This document shows, piece after piece, positions 17,351-27,192 of a stretch of DNA of 64,000 nt. The notes beneath the pieces were generated by a model. That model saw only the letters and a program-made list of their open reading frames with translations, was not told the origin of the DNA and did no database searches. The translations under genes were made by a program, and so were the position numbers. The stretch's first letter is position 1. Every line of letters begins with the position of its first letter. This DNA is from Sphingobacteriaceae bacterium DW12 (lineage in GTDB: Bacteria > Bacteroidota > Bacteroidia > Sphingobacteriales > Sphingobacteriaceae). Location: contig JROE01000005.1 of the NCBI GenBank assembly GCA_000783305.1, positions 1-64,000 of the forward strand, in the 5' to 3' direction.

Positions 17351-17668
17351 TGTTTTTATGTTTTTTTAACCTAAAGTACATGTTTTTTAAGAGATACTGA
17401 TATCTCCATCTGAAATAGTCAGGATATGAGTTCTACATGGTACAACAATCGATATAATCTTTAACGAAGCTAAGGGTAATCGTGTGATTAGAACAGCAAC
17501 CATATTGAGGGTTGGGTTTCGATGTTTTTCATTTGAAAATTTTCTTATAAGAATAGCATAATTAATTGCGAGCAGAATGAAATCTGCGCTAGCCTACATT
17601 TTATCTCTAGTGGATGTTAGGGAATGCAAAGCATTTTAGTTAAATTTGTCAGTATACCAGTTTATGCC

Positions 17669-18256
17669 ATGGCCAATTATTCTATCCTATCTGATCAAGA
17701 ATTGACAGCTTTGCTCAAAGAGGAAGATGAAGTGGCATTTAGCGAGATTTACAGGCGCTACAGTGAAAAATTGCTGATTATGGGATATAATTATTCCCGA
17801 GACCGGGAGTTGGCAGAAGAAATCGTGCAGGAGGTATTCGTTGGGTTATGGGAACGAAGGGCGTTAATTACTGTTGAAAAACTCCAAGCCTATCTGGCTA
17901 CCGCAATTAAATTTTCAATTTTCAAGGCTATTTATAAGACGCGTAGACGGGAGGAGATTGTGCTTGAAAATTACCAGCCTGAGTACTCCACTTTCGAAGA
18001 GCGATTACATGCTAAATTCCTGCAAGAATTTGTGGATGGGCTTGTTGAGCAATTGCCTGAAAAGTGTAGCAAAGTATATGTGTTGAGTCGTCAGGAAGGA
18101 CTCAATAACCGAGAAATAGCGGAAAAACTAAATGTATCCGAAAAAACCGTCGAGGCCCATCTCACAAAGGCCCTGAAGTCAGTTCGCAAGAGCCTAAAAG
18201 ATAGGGGTGTTTTTATCCTGCTGATTTCTAGTGTTTTGTCTGATTTTTTTGAATAA
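17669..18256 (+). CDS. ECF sigma factor of a FecR/SusC system
   Basis: A 195-residue ECF sigma factor. Region 2 contains SEIYRRYSEKLLIMGYNYSR and AEEIVQEVFVGLWERR. Region 4 contains LVEQLPEKCSKVYVLSRQEG and the helix-turn-helix NNREIAEKLNVSEKTVEAHL. The frame extends upstream to an ATG at 17624, but the ATG at 17669 (MANYSILSDQELTALL) gives the usual family N-terminus. It is followed by FecR, SusC and SusD genes, so it should be held inactive by FecR and released when the SusC-type receptor binds its ligand. This subtype is very common in Bacteroidota. Confidence 0.93.
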   Translation: MANYSILSDQELTALLKEEDEVAFSEIYRRYSEKLLIMGYNYSRDRELAEEIVQEVFVGLWERRALITVEKLQAYLATAIKFSIFKAIYKTRRREEIVLENYQPEYSTFEERLHAKFLQEFVDGLVEQLPEKCSKVYVLSRQEGLNNREIAEKLNVSEKTVEAHLTKALKSVRKSLKDRGVFILLISSVLSDFFE

Positions 18257-18318
18257 ATCGAAATTTGACTAAGGGTAATTCCTTCCTTGTCGTACTTACC
18301 CTTAAATTATACCTAATA

Positions 18319-19464
18319 ATGACGGATTCGGAATTGCATATTCTTATTGAAAGATATACGCTTGGTACAGCTACTGAATTAGAGCGAGCGCAGCTTTTGG
18401 AATGGTATAGGTCTAAGGACCATACCAACGTAGAGTGCGGCGAGTTGGGCGATGTTGAGATTGCACTTGAACGTATTCTTTTTAAAACAAAGATAGCTGT
18501 AGGCCATCAGGTGGATGTTGGTGAGGTGGATACTGTACGTAGGTTCTTCTCCTTCAAAGAAGTTGCTATAGCGGCCTCCATATGTGCTATTCTGACGATA
18601 AGTGGACTAGGTTATAGGTATTATCAAGAACAACCAGCTACAGCTGCTTTCATTTCTTCAGCAGATGAAATGATTGTGCCAGGATCTGATCAAGCCATAT
18701 TGAGAATGTCGGACGGGCGTGTCATCTCTTTGGGAGATGAAGAGCAAGATGGCAATACCGCCGATTTTTTTAACATTGTGGATGGAAGTCTTGTGCTTGA
18801 AGGAAGAGATTCCAGCCCTAAGGATGTGGTGGTCCACTCCACTTTGGAAACACCTAGAGGCGGACAATATAAAATGGTGCTTTCAGATGGTACGAAAGTC
18901 TTTTTAAATGCTGAAAGTAGTATTCGGTTTCCGACCGCTTTCGTGGAAGGTCAGCGCCGGGTGACGGTAAGTGGTGAAGTATATTTTGAAGTTGCTAAAG
19001 ACAATATGCGCCCTTTTATTGTTACTGCTAATCGGGCGGAAATACAGGTCTTGGGCACCAAGTTCAACGTCAACACACACACTGTTCACTTGGTAAGGAC
19101 TTCGCTTCTGGAAGGATCTGTAAAGGTGTCTATACCGGGACATGCTGTCTTGTTAAAACCTGGCCAGTCGGCAGATGTATGCGATGATAAAAGCTATGTA
19201 ACTGTCGCGGAGACTGACTTGAATGCCGATTTGGCATGGATAGAGGGTTATTTCAACTTTAAAAATACGCCTATTAAGGAGCTTATGACCCAGTTGGCAC
19301 GGTGGTATGATGTGCAGGTCGAATATCATGGGGATATGCAAGGAAAAGAGTATTCTGCAAGGATTTTGCGGAGACAGCATATTCAGGATATTCTTCAAAA
19401 ATTGGAAATGACCGGTACTATTAAGTTCAAGGTCGATGGTAAAAAAATTGTGGTGACGCCCTAG
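18319..19464 (+). CDS. FecR family anti-sigma factor
   Basis: A 381-residue transmembrane regulator. Residues 1-80 are cytoplasmic and would bind the sigma factor. A membrane segment lies at about 82-102 (VAIAASICAILTISGLGY), followed by the periplasmic FecR domain with TLETPRGGQYKMVLSDGTKVFLNAE and VSGEVYFEVAKDNMRPFIV. The C-terminal DUF4974-type domain (about 310-380) contains FKNTPIKELMTQLARWYDV and ends GKKIVVTP. The long frame begins at a TTG at 18265; the ATG at 18319 (MTDSELHILIERY) is the normal start. It passes the signal from the STN domain of the SusC receptor to the sigma factor. Confidence 0.95.
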   Translation: MTDSELHILIERYTLGTATELERAQLLEWYRSKDHTNVECGELGDVEIALERILFKTKIAVGHQVDVGEVDTVRRFFSFKEVAIAASICAILTISGLGYRYYQEQPATAAFISSADEMIVPGSDQAILRMSDGRVISLGDEEQDGNTADFFNIVDGSLVLEGRDSSPKDVVVHSTLETPRGGQYKMVLSDGTKVFLNAESSIRFPTAFVEGQRRVTVSGEVYFEVAKDNMRPFIVTANRAEIQVLGTKFNVNTHTVHLVRTSLLEGSVKVSIPGHAVLLKPGQSADVCDDKSYVTVAETDLNADLAWIEGYFNFKNTPIKELMTQLARWYDVQVEYHGDMQGKEYSARILRRQHIQDILQKLEMTGTIKFKVDGKKIVVTP

Positions 19465-19580
19465 TAGAAGGATATTTGTCCCATTCAGCACTATAAATCA
19501 ATTATTAACCCTTAAAAAAGAGAACTTAAACTATGACATTACACCTACATTGAAAAATTGAATTTTCGTGAAAAATAAAA

Positions 19581-19625
19581 AAGGCTGAGCGGTGATGACG
19601 CTTCAGCCCTATAAGGATTTTTCAT
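19581..19625 (+). terminator. hairpin between fecR and susC genes
   Basis: GGCTGAGCG (19583-19591) pairs with CGCTTCAGCC (19599-19608) with a one-base bulge, preceded by an A run and followed by CTATAAGGATTTTT. It could partly terminate the sigma-fecR transcript so that susC uses its own promoter. Confidence 0.5.
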
Positions 19626-19679
19626 TGAAAAAATGCACTAAGTAGTTATTTCATTTAATCAATTAACCCACTCAAAAGT

Positions 19680-22600
19680 ATGAAATTTTATTTATCTAAG
19701 AAGAGGAAATCCTTTTCTTATAAGATTCTAATTATGACCAAGCTGACCATTCTCCTGATTATCGGGACAATTCTTCAGGTACAGGCCAAGACGCTCGCGC
19801 AAAAAATTACCTTGCTTGAGCGGAATAGTTCTTTGGAACAGATTATCAGCAAGATTAGTAAGCAGAGCCGATATGAGTTCGTATATAGCAGTCCGATGCT
19901 AAAAGATACAAAAAATGTCAATATCGAGGTGAAAAACGCTGACATTAATACCGTATTGGACTTATGCTTTGCCAACCAGCCTGTAGCATATTCAATCGTT
20001 GACAACACGGTAGTTGTAAAGAGGAAAGAAGATAGTGTCCCCGTAGAACTTCTGCAACAATCCCTTGTAAAAGGTGTAGTTCGAAATGCTACTGGAAATC
20101 CACTTGGAGGTGTGAGTATTAAAGTGAAGGGGGGCAATGTGGCGACTGTGTCCAATAGCGGGGGGGAGTTTGAGCTACGGAACGTGCCGAGTGATGCTAT
20201 CATCCTCTTTAGTTACTTAGGGTATGCTTCGCAAGAAATCACGTTGGCTAATAGGTCGAGCCTATCTGTAACACTTCATGAACAGGTCCAACAATTGACT
20301 GATGTCGTCGTGACAGCTCTTGGTATCAAACGGCAGAAACGAGAACTGGGTTATGCTGTTTCGGATGTGTCGAGTACGGATATATCAGGTTTTGGTGAAA
20401 CAAATGCGATTGCGTCTTTAGCAGGAAAGATTGCAGGCGTCAATATTTCTACCACGACCGCAGGGCCTACCGGCTCCAGTCGTGTCGTGATTCGTGGTAT
20501 CCGTGAGCTGCAGGGGAGTAATCAGCCTCTTTATGTGATAGATGGGGTTCCTGCTGTCAACGGTAATATTGGTAGTGCTGATCATAATGGCGGATTTGAT
20601 TTAGGAGATGGTGTTGCCGATATCAATCCGAATGATATTGAGAATATTTCAGTATTAAAGGGGGCATCGGCGGCGCTTTTATATGGTTCCAGAGCTTTGA
20701 ATGGGGTAATATTGATTACGACGAAGAGCGGTAAGGGACAAAAGGGAATTGGGGTAGATTTTAACTCTTCATTGACTACCGACCATATTTCGACTAAATT
20801 GGAAGAGGTGCAAAAGATATATGGGCAAGGGAATAATGGGCTGGCGCAACGTAACGCGAGCGAGGCTTCTAACATCGCAGCCAATTGGGGGCCTAGATAT
20901 ACCGATTTGGATTCTATTATCCAACGGAATGGGCAAATGAGACCTTACAAATATATCGAGGATAATATTCAGAATTTTTTCAGAACAGGAGTCACAGCAA
21001 TGAACACACTGTCACTCAGTGGCGGTAATGAGCGGAGTAATCTGCGCTTTTCCTACTCCAATGTTGCCAATAAGGATATCGTACCTAGCGGTAAATTTGA
21101 TCGGAATACTTTTTCATTGAGGGGAGAGACCAAATTGGTGGATAAACTTACGTTGGAGGTGAAAGCTTCTTTGATGCAAGAAGATGTGAAAAATAGACCA
21201 GCCTTGACGGATGACGTCAACAATATTGGTAATGGATTGATCGGTATCGCGGGCAATTTTGATCAAGCGTGGCTACAAGAGTATCAGAATGAAGATGGTT
21301 CTTATATCAATTACACAGGAAATCAATATCGAGCCAATCCGTATTGGACATTGAACAGAACAAAAAATGATAGCGACAAGAGAAGAATAGGTGGGTCGGC
21401 AAGGTTGAATTACGAAATGAACGAATTCTTAAATTTTTCCGTCAGTGGTGGTACAGATTTTTACAATTTCAAATTTAGGAATTTCTACGATCGCAATACA
21501 CCTACACGAGATGGTGGCCAGTTGATTCTGAATGATTTGTTTGTGCGTGAGGACAATTATCAAGCGATGGTCAATTTTCGTAAAGAGTTGACACCTAGCT
21601 TCCGGTTGGGGGCCATGCTTGGGGGTAATGTTATGAAATTTAACCGTGATCAGACCCTTACGACAGGTACAGAAATCAATGTGCCAGGGAAAGACCTTAT
21701 TACTAATTTTAAAGAATTAAAGGTGCTACCCGCAAATCCAAGAAAGGAGATTCAGTCTATATTTGGAAATGTCGAACTGGGTTACAACAATTACTTGTTC
21801 TTAAATTTGCAGGCTCGAAACGATTGGTCATCTACTCTTCCGAAGGGGAACAATTCTTACTTTTATCCAGCTGCTGACTTGAGTTTTGTACTGAGTGATG
21901 CCTTGGCCTTGAATTCAAGTGTTCTGAATTATGCTAAGTTGCGCTCGTCTGTTGGTCAGGTTGGTTCGGATGCAGACCCCTATAAGACTAGATTTCTGTA
22001 TTCTTTGACGGGGACTGCTATGAATGGCATGCCCATGGGTGAAGTGCTTGGTGAAACCATCCCCAATGCACAATTGCGTCCGCAACGTAAGACTTCTGTT
22101 GAGTTCGGAGCAGATTTGAGTTTTTTCAATAACCGCTTAGGTTTGGATTTTACATATTATGATGAGGTTACGAATGATGTACTTATCGATTTGCCAATTC
22201 CACAAACGACGGGATACAGCTTTGCATCACTCAATGCTGCTAAATTAAAGAATAGGGGTGTAGAGATTCTTTTAAAGGGGACGCCAATCGTGTTAGAAAA
22301 CTCTTTCCGCTGGAATCTAGCGGTTAATTTCTCGAAAAATTACAATACTGTAGTTGATTTGTACGAAGATTTGGACGCCTATACTGTGGCGGAGGCTCGG
22401 TGGGCCGGAGCGACTATTATTGCTGAAAAAGGTAAACCCTTTGGGACTATCTTAGGTAATGGTTTTGCATTGGATGAGCAGGGACGTCGTATACACGGTA
22501 AAGACGGTATGCCATTATATACAGATGCTCCCGTAGAAATTGGAAATAGTCTTCCGAAATGGACTGGGGGACTCGTGAATAGCTTTCTATATAAAGGATT

Positions 22601-23147
22601 TGAATTAAAGGCTGTTTTAGACGTTCGTAAGGGCGGTAGCTTATTTTCGATGACGAATATGACCATGCACATCAATGGTTCTCATCCGAATACTGCTGGA
22701 GGACGTGATTCTTGGAATGAATATTCTGCCGAGCGCCGTGCTGCGGAGCAGGCGAATCAAGACCCCGATCAAGTGGCCCAGAATGGACGTGGATATGTTG
22801 GTGAGGGGGTGAATGAAGCTGGTGAAAAGAATGAGGTTGCGGTCAATCCTACGGTTTATTGGGCAGTTGTTGGTAATAATATTCCTCAACCTTTTATTTA
22901 TGATGGGGGGTATGTCAAGCTTCGAGATATCGGTATTAGTTATACCATACCGACTAAATTTTTGAAGGGATTGGCTATACAACAGGCGTCTATAGGTATC
23001 ATTGGACGTAACTTATGGATTATACAAAAGAACGTACCCAATATAGATCCCGAATCCAACTATAATAATGGTAATGGACAAGGATTTGAATACGGCTCTT
23101 TGCCGGGGCGTAAATCTATTGGATTTAATTTGCAGGTGAAATTTTAG
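19680..23147 (+). CDS. SusC/RagA family TonB-linked outer-membrane transporter with STN domain
   Basis: A 1155-residue outer-membrane protein. After an N-terminal signal with membrane helix (about 20-38) comes an STN/secretin domain at about 55-115 (ISKQSRYEFVYSSPML, VNIEVKNADINTVLDLCF) that would contact FecR. A carboxypeptidase-regulatory-like beta domain follows at about 128-210 (VKGVVRNATGNPLGGVSIKV). The TonB-box region is DVVVTALGIKRQKRELGYAV, then a plug domain with LYVIDGVPAVNGN and VLKGASAALLYGSRALNGVI, then the barrel ending KSIGFNLQVKF. It should import a ligand bound by the SusD-like lipoprotein and signal through FecR. The substrate is unknown; the arylsulfotransferase-like gene downstream suggests an aromatic or sulfated compound rather than a polysaccharide. 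Confidence 0.95.
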   Translation: MKFYLSKKRKSFSYKILIMTKLTILLIIGTILQVQAKTLAQKITLLERNSSLEQIISKISKQSRYEFVYSSPMLKDTKNVNIEVKNADINTVLDLCFANQPVAYSIVDNTVVVKRKEDSVPVELLQQSLVKGVVRNATGNPLGGVSIKVKGGNVATVSNSGGEFELRNVPSDAIILFSYLGYASQEITLANRSSLSVTLHEQVQQLTDVVVTALGIKRQKRELGYAVSDVSSTDISGFGETNAIASLAGKIAGVNISTTTAGPTGSSRVVIRGIRELQGSNQPLYVIDGVPAVNGNIGSADHNGGFDLGDGVADINPNDIENISVLKGASAALLYGSRALNGVILITTKSGKGQKGIGVDFNSSLTTDHISTKLEEVQKIYGQGNNGLAQRNASEASNIAANWGPRYTDLDSIIQRNGQMRPYKYIEDNIQNFFRTGVTAMNTLSLSGGNERSNLRFSYSNVANKDIVPSGKFDRNTFSLRGETKLVDKLTLEVKASLMQEDVKNRPALTDDVNNIGNGLIGIAGNFDQAWLQEYQNEDGSYINYTGNQYRANPYWTLNRTKNDSDKRRIGGSARLNYEMNEFLNFSVSGGTDFYNFKFRNFYDRNTPTRDGGQLILNDLFVREDNYQAMVNFRKELTPSFRLGAMLGGNVMKFNRDQTLTTGTEINVPGKDLITNFKELKVLPANPRKEIQSIFGNVELGYNNYLFLNLQARNDWSSTLPKGNNSYFYPAADLSFVLSDALALNSSVLNYAKLRSSVGQVGSDADPYKTRFLYSLTGTAMNGMPMGEVLGETIPNAQLRPQRKTSVEFGADLSFFNNRLGLDFTYYDEVTNDVLIDLPIPQTTGYSFASLNAAKLKNRGVEILLKGTPIVLENSFRWNLAVNFSKNYNTVVDLYEDLDAYTVAEARWAGATIIAEKGKPFGTILGNGFALDEQGRRIHGKDGMPLYTDAPVEIGNSLPKWTGGLVNSFLYKGFELKAVLDVRKGGSLFSMTNMTMHINGSHPNTAGGRDSWNEYSAERRAAEQANQDPDQVAQNGRGYVGEGVNEAGEKNEVAVNPTVYWAVVGNNIPQPFIYDGGYVKLRDIGISYTIPTKFLKGLAIQQASIGIIGRNLWIIQKNVPNIDPESNYNNGNGQGFEYGSLPGRKSIGFNLQVKF

Positions 23148-23193
23148 TCGGATTGGACAGTTTAATACGCATATTACTTAAGACGATTTGAAA

Positions 23194-24795
23194 ATGAAAA
23201 TTATAAAATATTTGTCGTTGATAGCACTTTCATTGATGTGTCTATCGTGTACCAAAGACTTGACGAGTCTCAACGAGGATCCTGCGGGGTTTACATCACT
23301 TGATCCAGCATATCAGCTTACTAAAATTCAGGCATCTCTATCAGGTGATCGTGAGGATGCCTGGAGATATGATTTGGGTATTGCATCCCCTATTGTCCAG
23401 CATCTAGGGGGGTCTTGGTGGACACAGCATGGAGGGATGTATAGAGTGGTAGAGAAGAGTCATTGGTATAGCCATTGGGAGTCGACCTATCCGCGTGAAC
23501 TTAAGAATATACAGGACATCCTTGATCGTACGGAAAGTGACCCTGAGATGGTCAATATGAATGCCGCCGCTCGCGTACTTCGCGTGTATATGTTTTCTAG
23601 GATGACGGATATGTATGGTGATATTCCATACAGTGAGGCAATAAAGGGGTTCACCGAACGTAAGTTTAAGCCTAAGTATGATAGACAAGAGGATATCTAT
23701 GCCGATTTTTTTAATGAGTTGGAAAAGGCGAATGCTGCATTCGATGTAGCAGGGAAGACTGTTGGTGGGGATATGTTCTATAATGGGGACGTCGCCAAAT
23801 GGAAAAAATTTTGTAACTCGTTGCGGTTGAGGCTCGGATTTAGATTAACGAAAATAAATCTTGCCGAAGCTCAAAAGCAAGTGGAGCGCGCATTAACGAA
23901 TGGAGTGATGGCTAATAATAGCGATATCTGCATGATTAAGCATATGCCTATCAATTACACAGCTGACGAGTTCAGGGGTAATGGCCGATCACAGGTTTTT
24001 AAAGCGGATGCCATATCTGCTGGTTTCAGGTTGGTGAGGACCTTGGTCAATTACATGGCCGAGCGCGAGGATCCAAGGTTACATATATATGGCGGGACTT
24101 ATGTTGGAGACGGTATAGTGGGGGTATCCAGTAATGTAATCGATATATCTGCCTTTATCGAACCCTTGGGTGTGAGTCCTGGTGCGATGGCCTGGAATGA
24201 ATTTAAGAATTATGGTCCTGTGACTGATGATGATGGCAATCAAATTGAGGTTGGGCACAATTTTAAATTCTTACAACCTAGCAAATATGTATCGGCCTTG
24301 GATGCGCCTTTTTTTCATCTAAGCTTTGCGGAGGTAGAATTTTTGAAGGCGGAGGCAGCTGCTCGTGGATGGGCGGGTGCTACAAATGCCCAAACACATT
24401 TTATGAACGGCATTCAGGCAAGTTGTGAAATGATGGCTTTGTATCCTGGCGCTCCGCCAATCGGGCAAAGCAATATAGACGCTTTAAAAGCCCACTACTT
24501 GCCCTTTCCTTCTGATTTTGAAGCTACAATGGAATCAATCCATAGTCAGATGTGGGTCAATTTTTTTCTCAACGGGGCTGAAGCATATGCCAATTTTAGA
24601 AGAACTGGATATCCTAAATTGGTGCCATTCACTTCGGTAGAATGGTATACTAGCGGTACCGATGGGGTTATTCCACGTCGATTTTTCTATCCTGAATCTG
24701 AAGCCATTCAAAATGGTAAGAATTTACAAGAAGCACTTGGACGAATGGGTGGTAAAAACGATTGGTTAGTACCAGTATGGTGGGACAAGCAATAA
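23194..24795 (+). CDS. SusD/RagB family ligand-binding outer-membrane lipoprotein
   Basis: A 533-residue lipoprotein (lipobox CLSC, Cys19). It fits the SusD-like 2 branch: LTSLNEDPAGFTSLDPAYQLTKIQ near the mature N-terminus, TPR-like helices with AARVLRVYMFSRMTDMYGDIPYSEA, and the C-terminal FHLSFAEVEFLKAEAAARGW and ILRTGYP-like NFRRTGYPKL motifs. It forms the lid over the SusC transporter. The frame starts at a TTG at 23188, but the ATG at 23194 is preferred. The gap to the next gene is 7 bases, so the arylsulfotransferase gene is in the same operon. Confidence 0.94.
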   Translation: MKIIKYLSLIALSLMCLSCTKDLTSLNEDPAGFTSLDPAYQLTKIQASLSGDREDAWRYDLGIASPIVQHLGGSWWTQHGGMYRVVEKSHWYSHWESTYPRELKNIQDILDRTESDPEMVNMNAAARVLRVYMFSRMTDMYGDIPYSEAIKGFTERKFKPKYDRQEDIYADFFNELEKANAAFDVAGKTVGGDMFYNGDVAKWKKFCNSLRLRLGFRLTKINLAEAQKQVERALTNGVMANNSDICMIKHMPINYTADEFRGNGRSQVFKADAISAGFRLVRTLVNYMAEREDPRLHIYGGTYVGDGIVGVSSNVIDISAFIEPLGVSPGAMAWNEFKNYGPVTDDDGNQIEVGHNFKFLQPSKYVSALDAPFFHLSFAEVEFLKAEAAARGWAGATNAQTHFMNGIQASCEMMALYPGAPPIGQSNIDALKAHYLPFPSDFEATMESIHSQMWVNFFLNGAEAYANFRRTGYPKLVPFTSVEWYTSGTDGVIPRRFFYPESEAIQNGKNLQEALGRMGGKNDWLVPVWWDKQ

Positions 24796-24802
24796 GGATA
24801 AA

Positions 24803-26155
24803 ATGAAATCTGATGGTATTTATGTTGCTGTGATGGGCATTTGTTTGTTCCTGATGATTGCCTGTAAAAAGGAGATATCTAGAGATGATTTGCGTATTGA
24901 GCAAATGCATGTGGATTATAGCAAGGAGATAGGGCTTTCTGCCCGGCTGAGGATTGGTATTTCGACGGTAAGTGACCTTATGATTCGATATTATGCTGAA
25001 GGTAGACCGCAAGAAGTCCGCGAATTACAGTCATCGGCGAAGCGAGAACACATCTTTGGGTTGCTTGATCTGAAGGAGAACACCCGGTATAGGATGGATG
25101 TGTCGGCCGTCTCGCAGGATGGTCAGCGCATTGTCTTGAAGGAAAACGAGTTGATACTGATGACCGAAAAAATACCCGACGAGGTTCGCGGATTTTATAA
25201 ACAGGATGAAAGCAAGTTCGGAAGTAATTTGCCGGGTTACTTTATGTTTGCTAATATGTCAAGCCCTTCGTGTACATATATCTTGAACAATGAGGGGGAC
25301 ATTGTCTGGTTTCGTCGTTCACCTAATACGGTCAAATGTGTGCGATTTACCCAGCGCAACACGATATTGACGGTGGAGGATGAAGATCATACACCATTCG
25401 GAGATGGAAATATCTTGCTTGAAACTACTTTAGCTGGAGATACTGTCTTCTTCCATAGAAAGGGAAGAGTTGGATTTGATAAGAGTATACATCACGATGC
25501 AATATTGAATCATCGTGGACACTATGTGGCGGTGACTAATGAATTGAAGGGGGGATATCCAGGAGATGGGCTTGTCGAATGGGATGCCAAGGGAAATAAG
25601 GTATGGGAGTGGAGTACGTTTGATGCGCGAGGAGAATATGACGCGGATATGCGGGAGCAACCATGGATTAACTCTGTTTTTCAGGATAAGGATAGTCACT
25701 ATATTGTATCCTTGCGGGCACTACATCAAGTTTGGAAAATCAATTCGACGACTGGTGCTGTGATGTGGAAATTAGGAGGTCGCGGGAATGTCAATATGGA
25801 TAATGCTGGTTATTTTATGTTTCAACACTACGCCCATATGACCACAGATGGTAAACTCTTATTGTTTGATAATGGGGGGGAGGTGCGCAAGCACAGTCGA
25901 ATTATCTCTTTTCAGCTAGATGAACTGCAAATGAATGCTTCAATACAGCATAGTATTCGATTGCCGCAAGCATACTATTCTGCCATAATGGGTAGTGTAC
26001 AACAGATTCAAGGAAATCATTTCTTGGTCGCTAGCTCAGTGAAAGGAGTCGGACTTTTATTAGATGAAAGCGGAAAAATCTACAATGAGATTGTATTGAA
26101 AGATCGTGTTTACAGAATGGAGTATCTTGAAGAACCATTCCGGTTCTCTCATTAA
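24803..26155 (+). CDS. arylsulfotransferase (ASST) family lipoprotein
   Basis: A 450-residue lipoprotein (lipobox LMIAC). The main part is a beta-propeller of the aryl-sulfate sulfotransferase family: SIHHDAILNHRGHYVAV, GLVEWDAKGNKVWEWS, HQVWKINSTTGAVMWKLGG and MFQHYAHMTTDGKLLLFDNG. In E. coli AssT a histidine carries the transferred sulfate; the histidines in IHHD, LHQV and QHYAH are candidates, but the assignment needs an alignment. Known family members move sulfate between phenolic compounds without PAPS. Being the only enzyme in a SusC/SusD operon, it may act on what they bind. Confidence 0.82.
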   Translation: MKSDGIYVAVMGICLFLMIACKKEISRDDLRIEQMHVDYSKEIGLSARLRIGISTVSDLMIRYYAEGRPQEVRELQSSAKREHIFGLLDLKENTRYRMDVSAVSQDGQRIVLKENELILMTEKIPDEVRGFYKQDESKFGSNLPGYFMFANMSSPSCTYILNNEGDIVWFRRSPNTVKCVRFTQRNTILTVEDEDHTPFGDGNILLETTLAGDTVFFHRKGRVGFDKSIHHDAILNHRGHYVAVTNELKGGYPGDGLVEWDAKGNKVWEWSTFDARGEYDADMREQPWINSVFQDKDSHYIVSLRALHQVWKINSTTGAVMWKLGGRGNVNMDNAGYFMFQHYAHMTTDGKLLLFDNGGEVRKHSRIISFQLDELQMNASIQHSIRLPQAYYSAIMGSVQQIQGNHFLVASSVKGVGLLLDESGKIYNEIVLKDRVYRMEYLEEPFRFSH

Positions 26156-26179
26156 GATGTGCCATATATTTTGATATGG

Positions 26180-26211
26180 AAGGGGAGAGCAGGACGCGTC
26201 TCCCCTTTTTT
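26180..26211 (+). terminator. terminator of the SusCD-arylsulfotransferase operon
   Basis: AAGGGGAGA (26180-26188) and TCTCCCCTT (26199-26207) form a perfect 9-base stem with a 10-base loop, followed by a T run. It lies 24 bases past the arylsulfotransferase stop. Confidence 0.85.
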
Positions 26212-26394
26212 GTCGGTAATTGTGAGGATTGTTCAGTAGGGTGTTAGATGATTTCTTTATGCTGCATTTACATAATTCTTTTAGGCTTATGTTTTATTTT
26301 TTATGATATTTACAGAAATGCTTACAAAGAATAGTTGTCGAGAATCTTCGTAGGGGAATTTCGGTGGGTGACCAGATTACATTAATGATTGCAG

Positions 26395-27192
26395 ATGATT
26401 GATAAAGAATTAGAGATAAGAGAAGTCAATGTTACTCGGTATGTTCAACCTTTTCGAGAGGGGGGATCATTACCTGCTCTTGTAGATGCAGACGATGGAT
26501 TTAGTTACGTAATTAAATTTCGAGGAGCGGGCCAAGGGCGAAAGGCGTTGATTGCAGAATTAATAGGTGGAGAGTTGTCTCGAGTGATGGGGCTTCGTAT
26601 GCCTGAGATTGTTTTCGCAAATTTAGACGACTCTTTCGGACGTACAGAACCGGATGAAGAGATACAAGATTTGCTAAAGTTTAGTGTGGGCAAGAACTTG
26701 GGTGTGCACTTTTTGAATGGAGCGATTACGTTTGATGCCAATGTGGATCGTATCGGAGAGGAGGAAGCTTCCAAGATTGTCTGGTTGGATGCATTATTGA
26801 TGAATGTAGATCGCACGGTGCGCAATACCAACATGTTGATATGGCATAAGGAATTATGGTTGATCGATCACGGTGCATCCTTATATTTTCATCACAGTTG
26901 GGACAATTGGGAGGAGCAGTCGATAAAACCTTTCATTCAGATTAAAGATCATGTGCTGCTGAAGTATGCAACGGGTGTTAGGGATGTCGATAATCGCTAT
27001 CGGTCTCTTATCACAGAGGAGGTAGTCCAAAAAATCCTTTCGGTGGTCCCAGATGAGTGGCTGGTGGATGAAATTCGGGAATTGAGTGCAGATGATGCTA
27101 GGGCTGTATATGTTCGCTTTTTCTGCAATAGACTGACACATTCGGAATTATTTGTTAATCAAATTGAACAAGCGCGTGAAAGCAGTCTTTGA
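26395..27192 (+). CDS. HipA-like Ser/Thr kinase (HipA_2 type)
   Basis: A 265-residue HipA-fold kinase without the N-terminal Couple_hipA domain of classic HipA toxins. Kinase residues appear intact: Lys41 in YVIKFRG for ATP, Asp139 and Asn144 in NVDRTVRNTN for catalysis, and Asp158 in LIDHGASLYF for metal. HipA kinases phosphorylate proteins; E. coli HipA targets glutamyl-tRNA synthetase, but this target is unknown. The frame opens at a TTG at 26389; the ATG at 26395 is preferred. It overlaps the downstream DUF3037 gene and has no HipB-like HTH partner, unlike classic toxin-antitoxin pairs. Confidence 0.8.
   Translation: MIDKELEIREVNVTRYVQPFREGGSLPALVDADDGFSYVIKFRGAGQGRKALIAELIGGELSRVMGLRMPEIVFANLDDSFGRTEPDEEIQDLLKFSVGKNLGVHFLNGAITFDANVDRIGEEEASKIVWLDALLMNVDRTVRNTNMLIWHKELWLIDHGASLYFHHSWDNWEEQSIKPFIQIKDHVLLKYATGVRDVDNRYRSLITEEVVQKILSVVPDEWLVDEIRELSADDARAVYVRFFCNRLTHSELFVNQIEQARESSL

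Noticed and set aside
18228..18428. 66-codon minus-strand frame at the sigma/fecR junction
   Set aside because: It spans the end of the sigma gene and the start of fecR, both of which are well supported on the plus strand.
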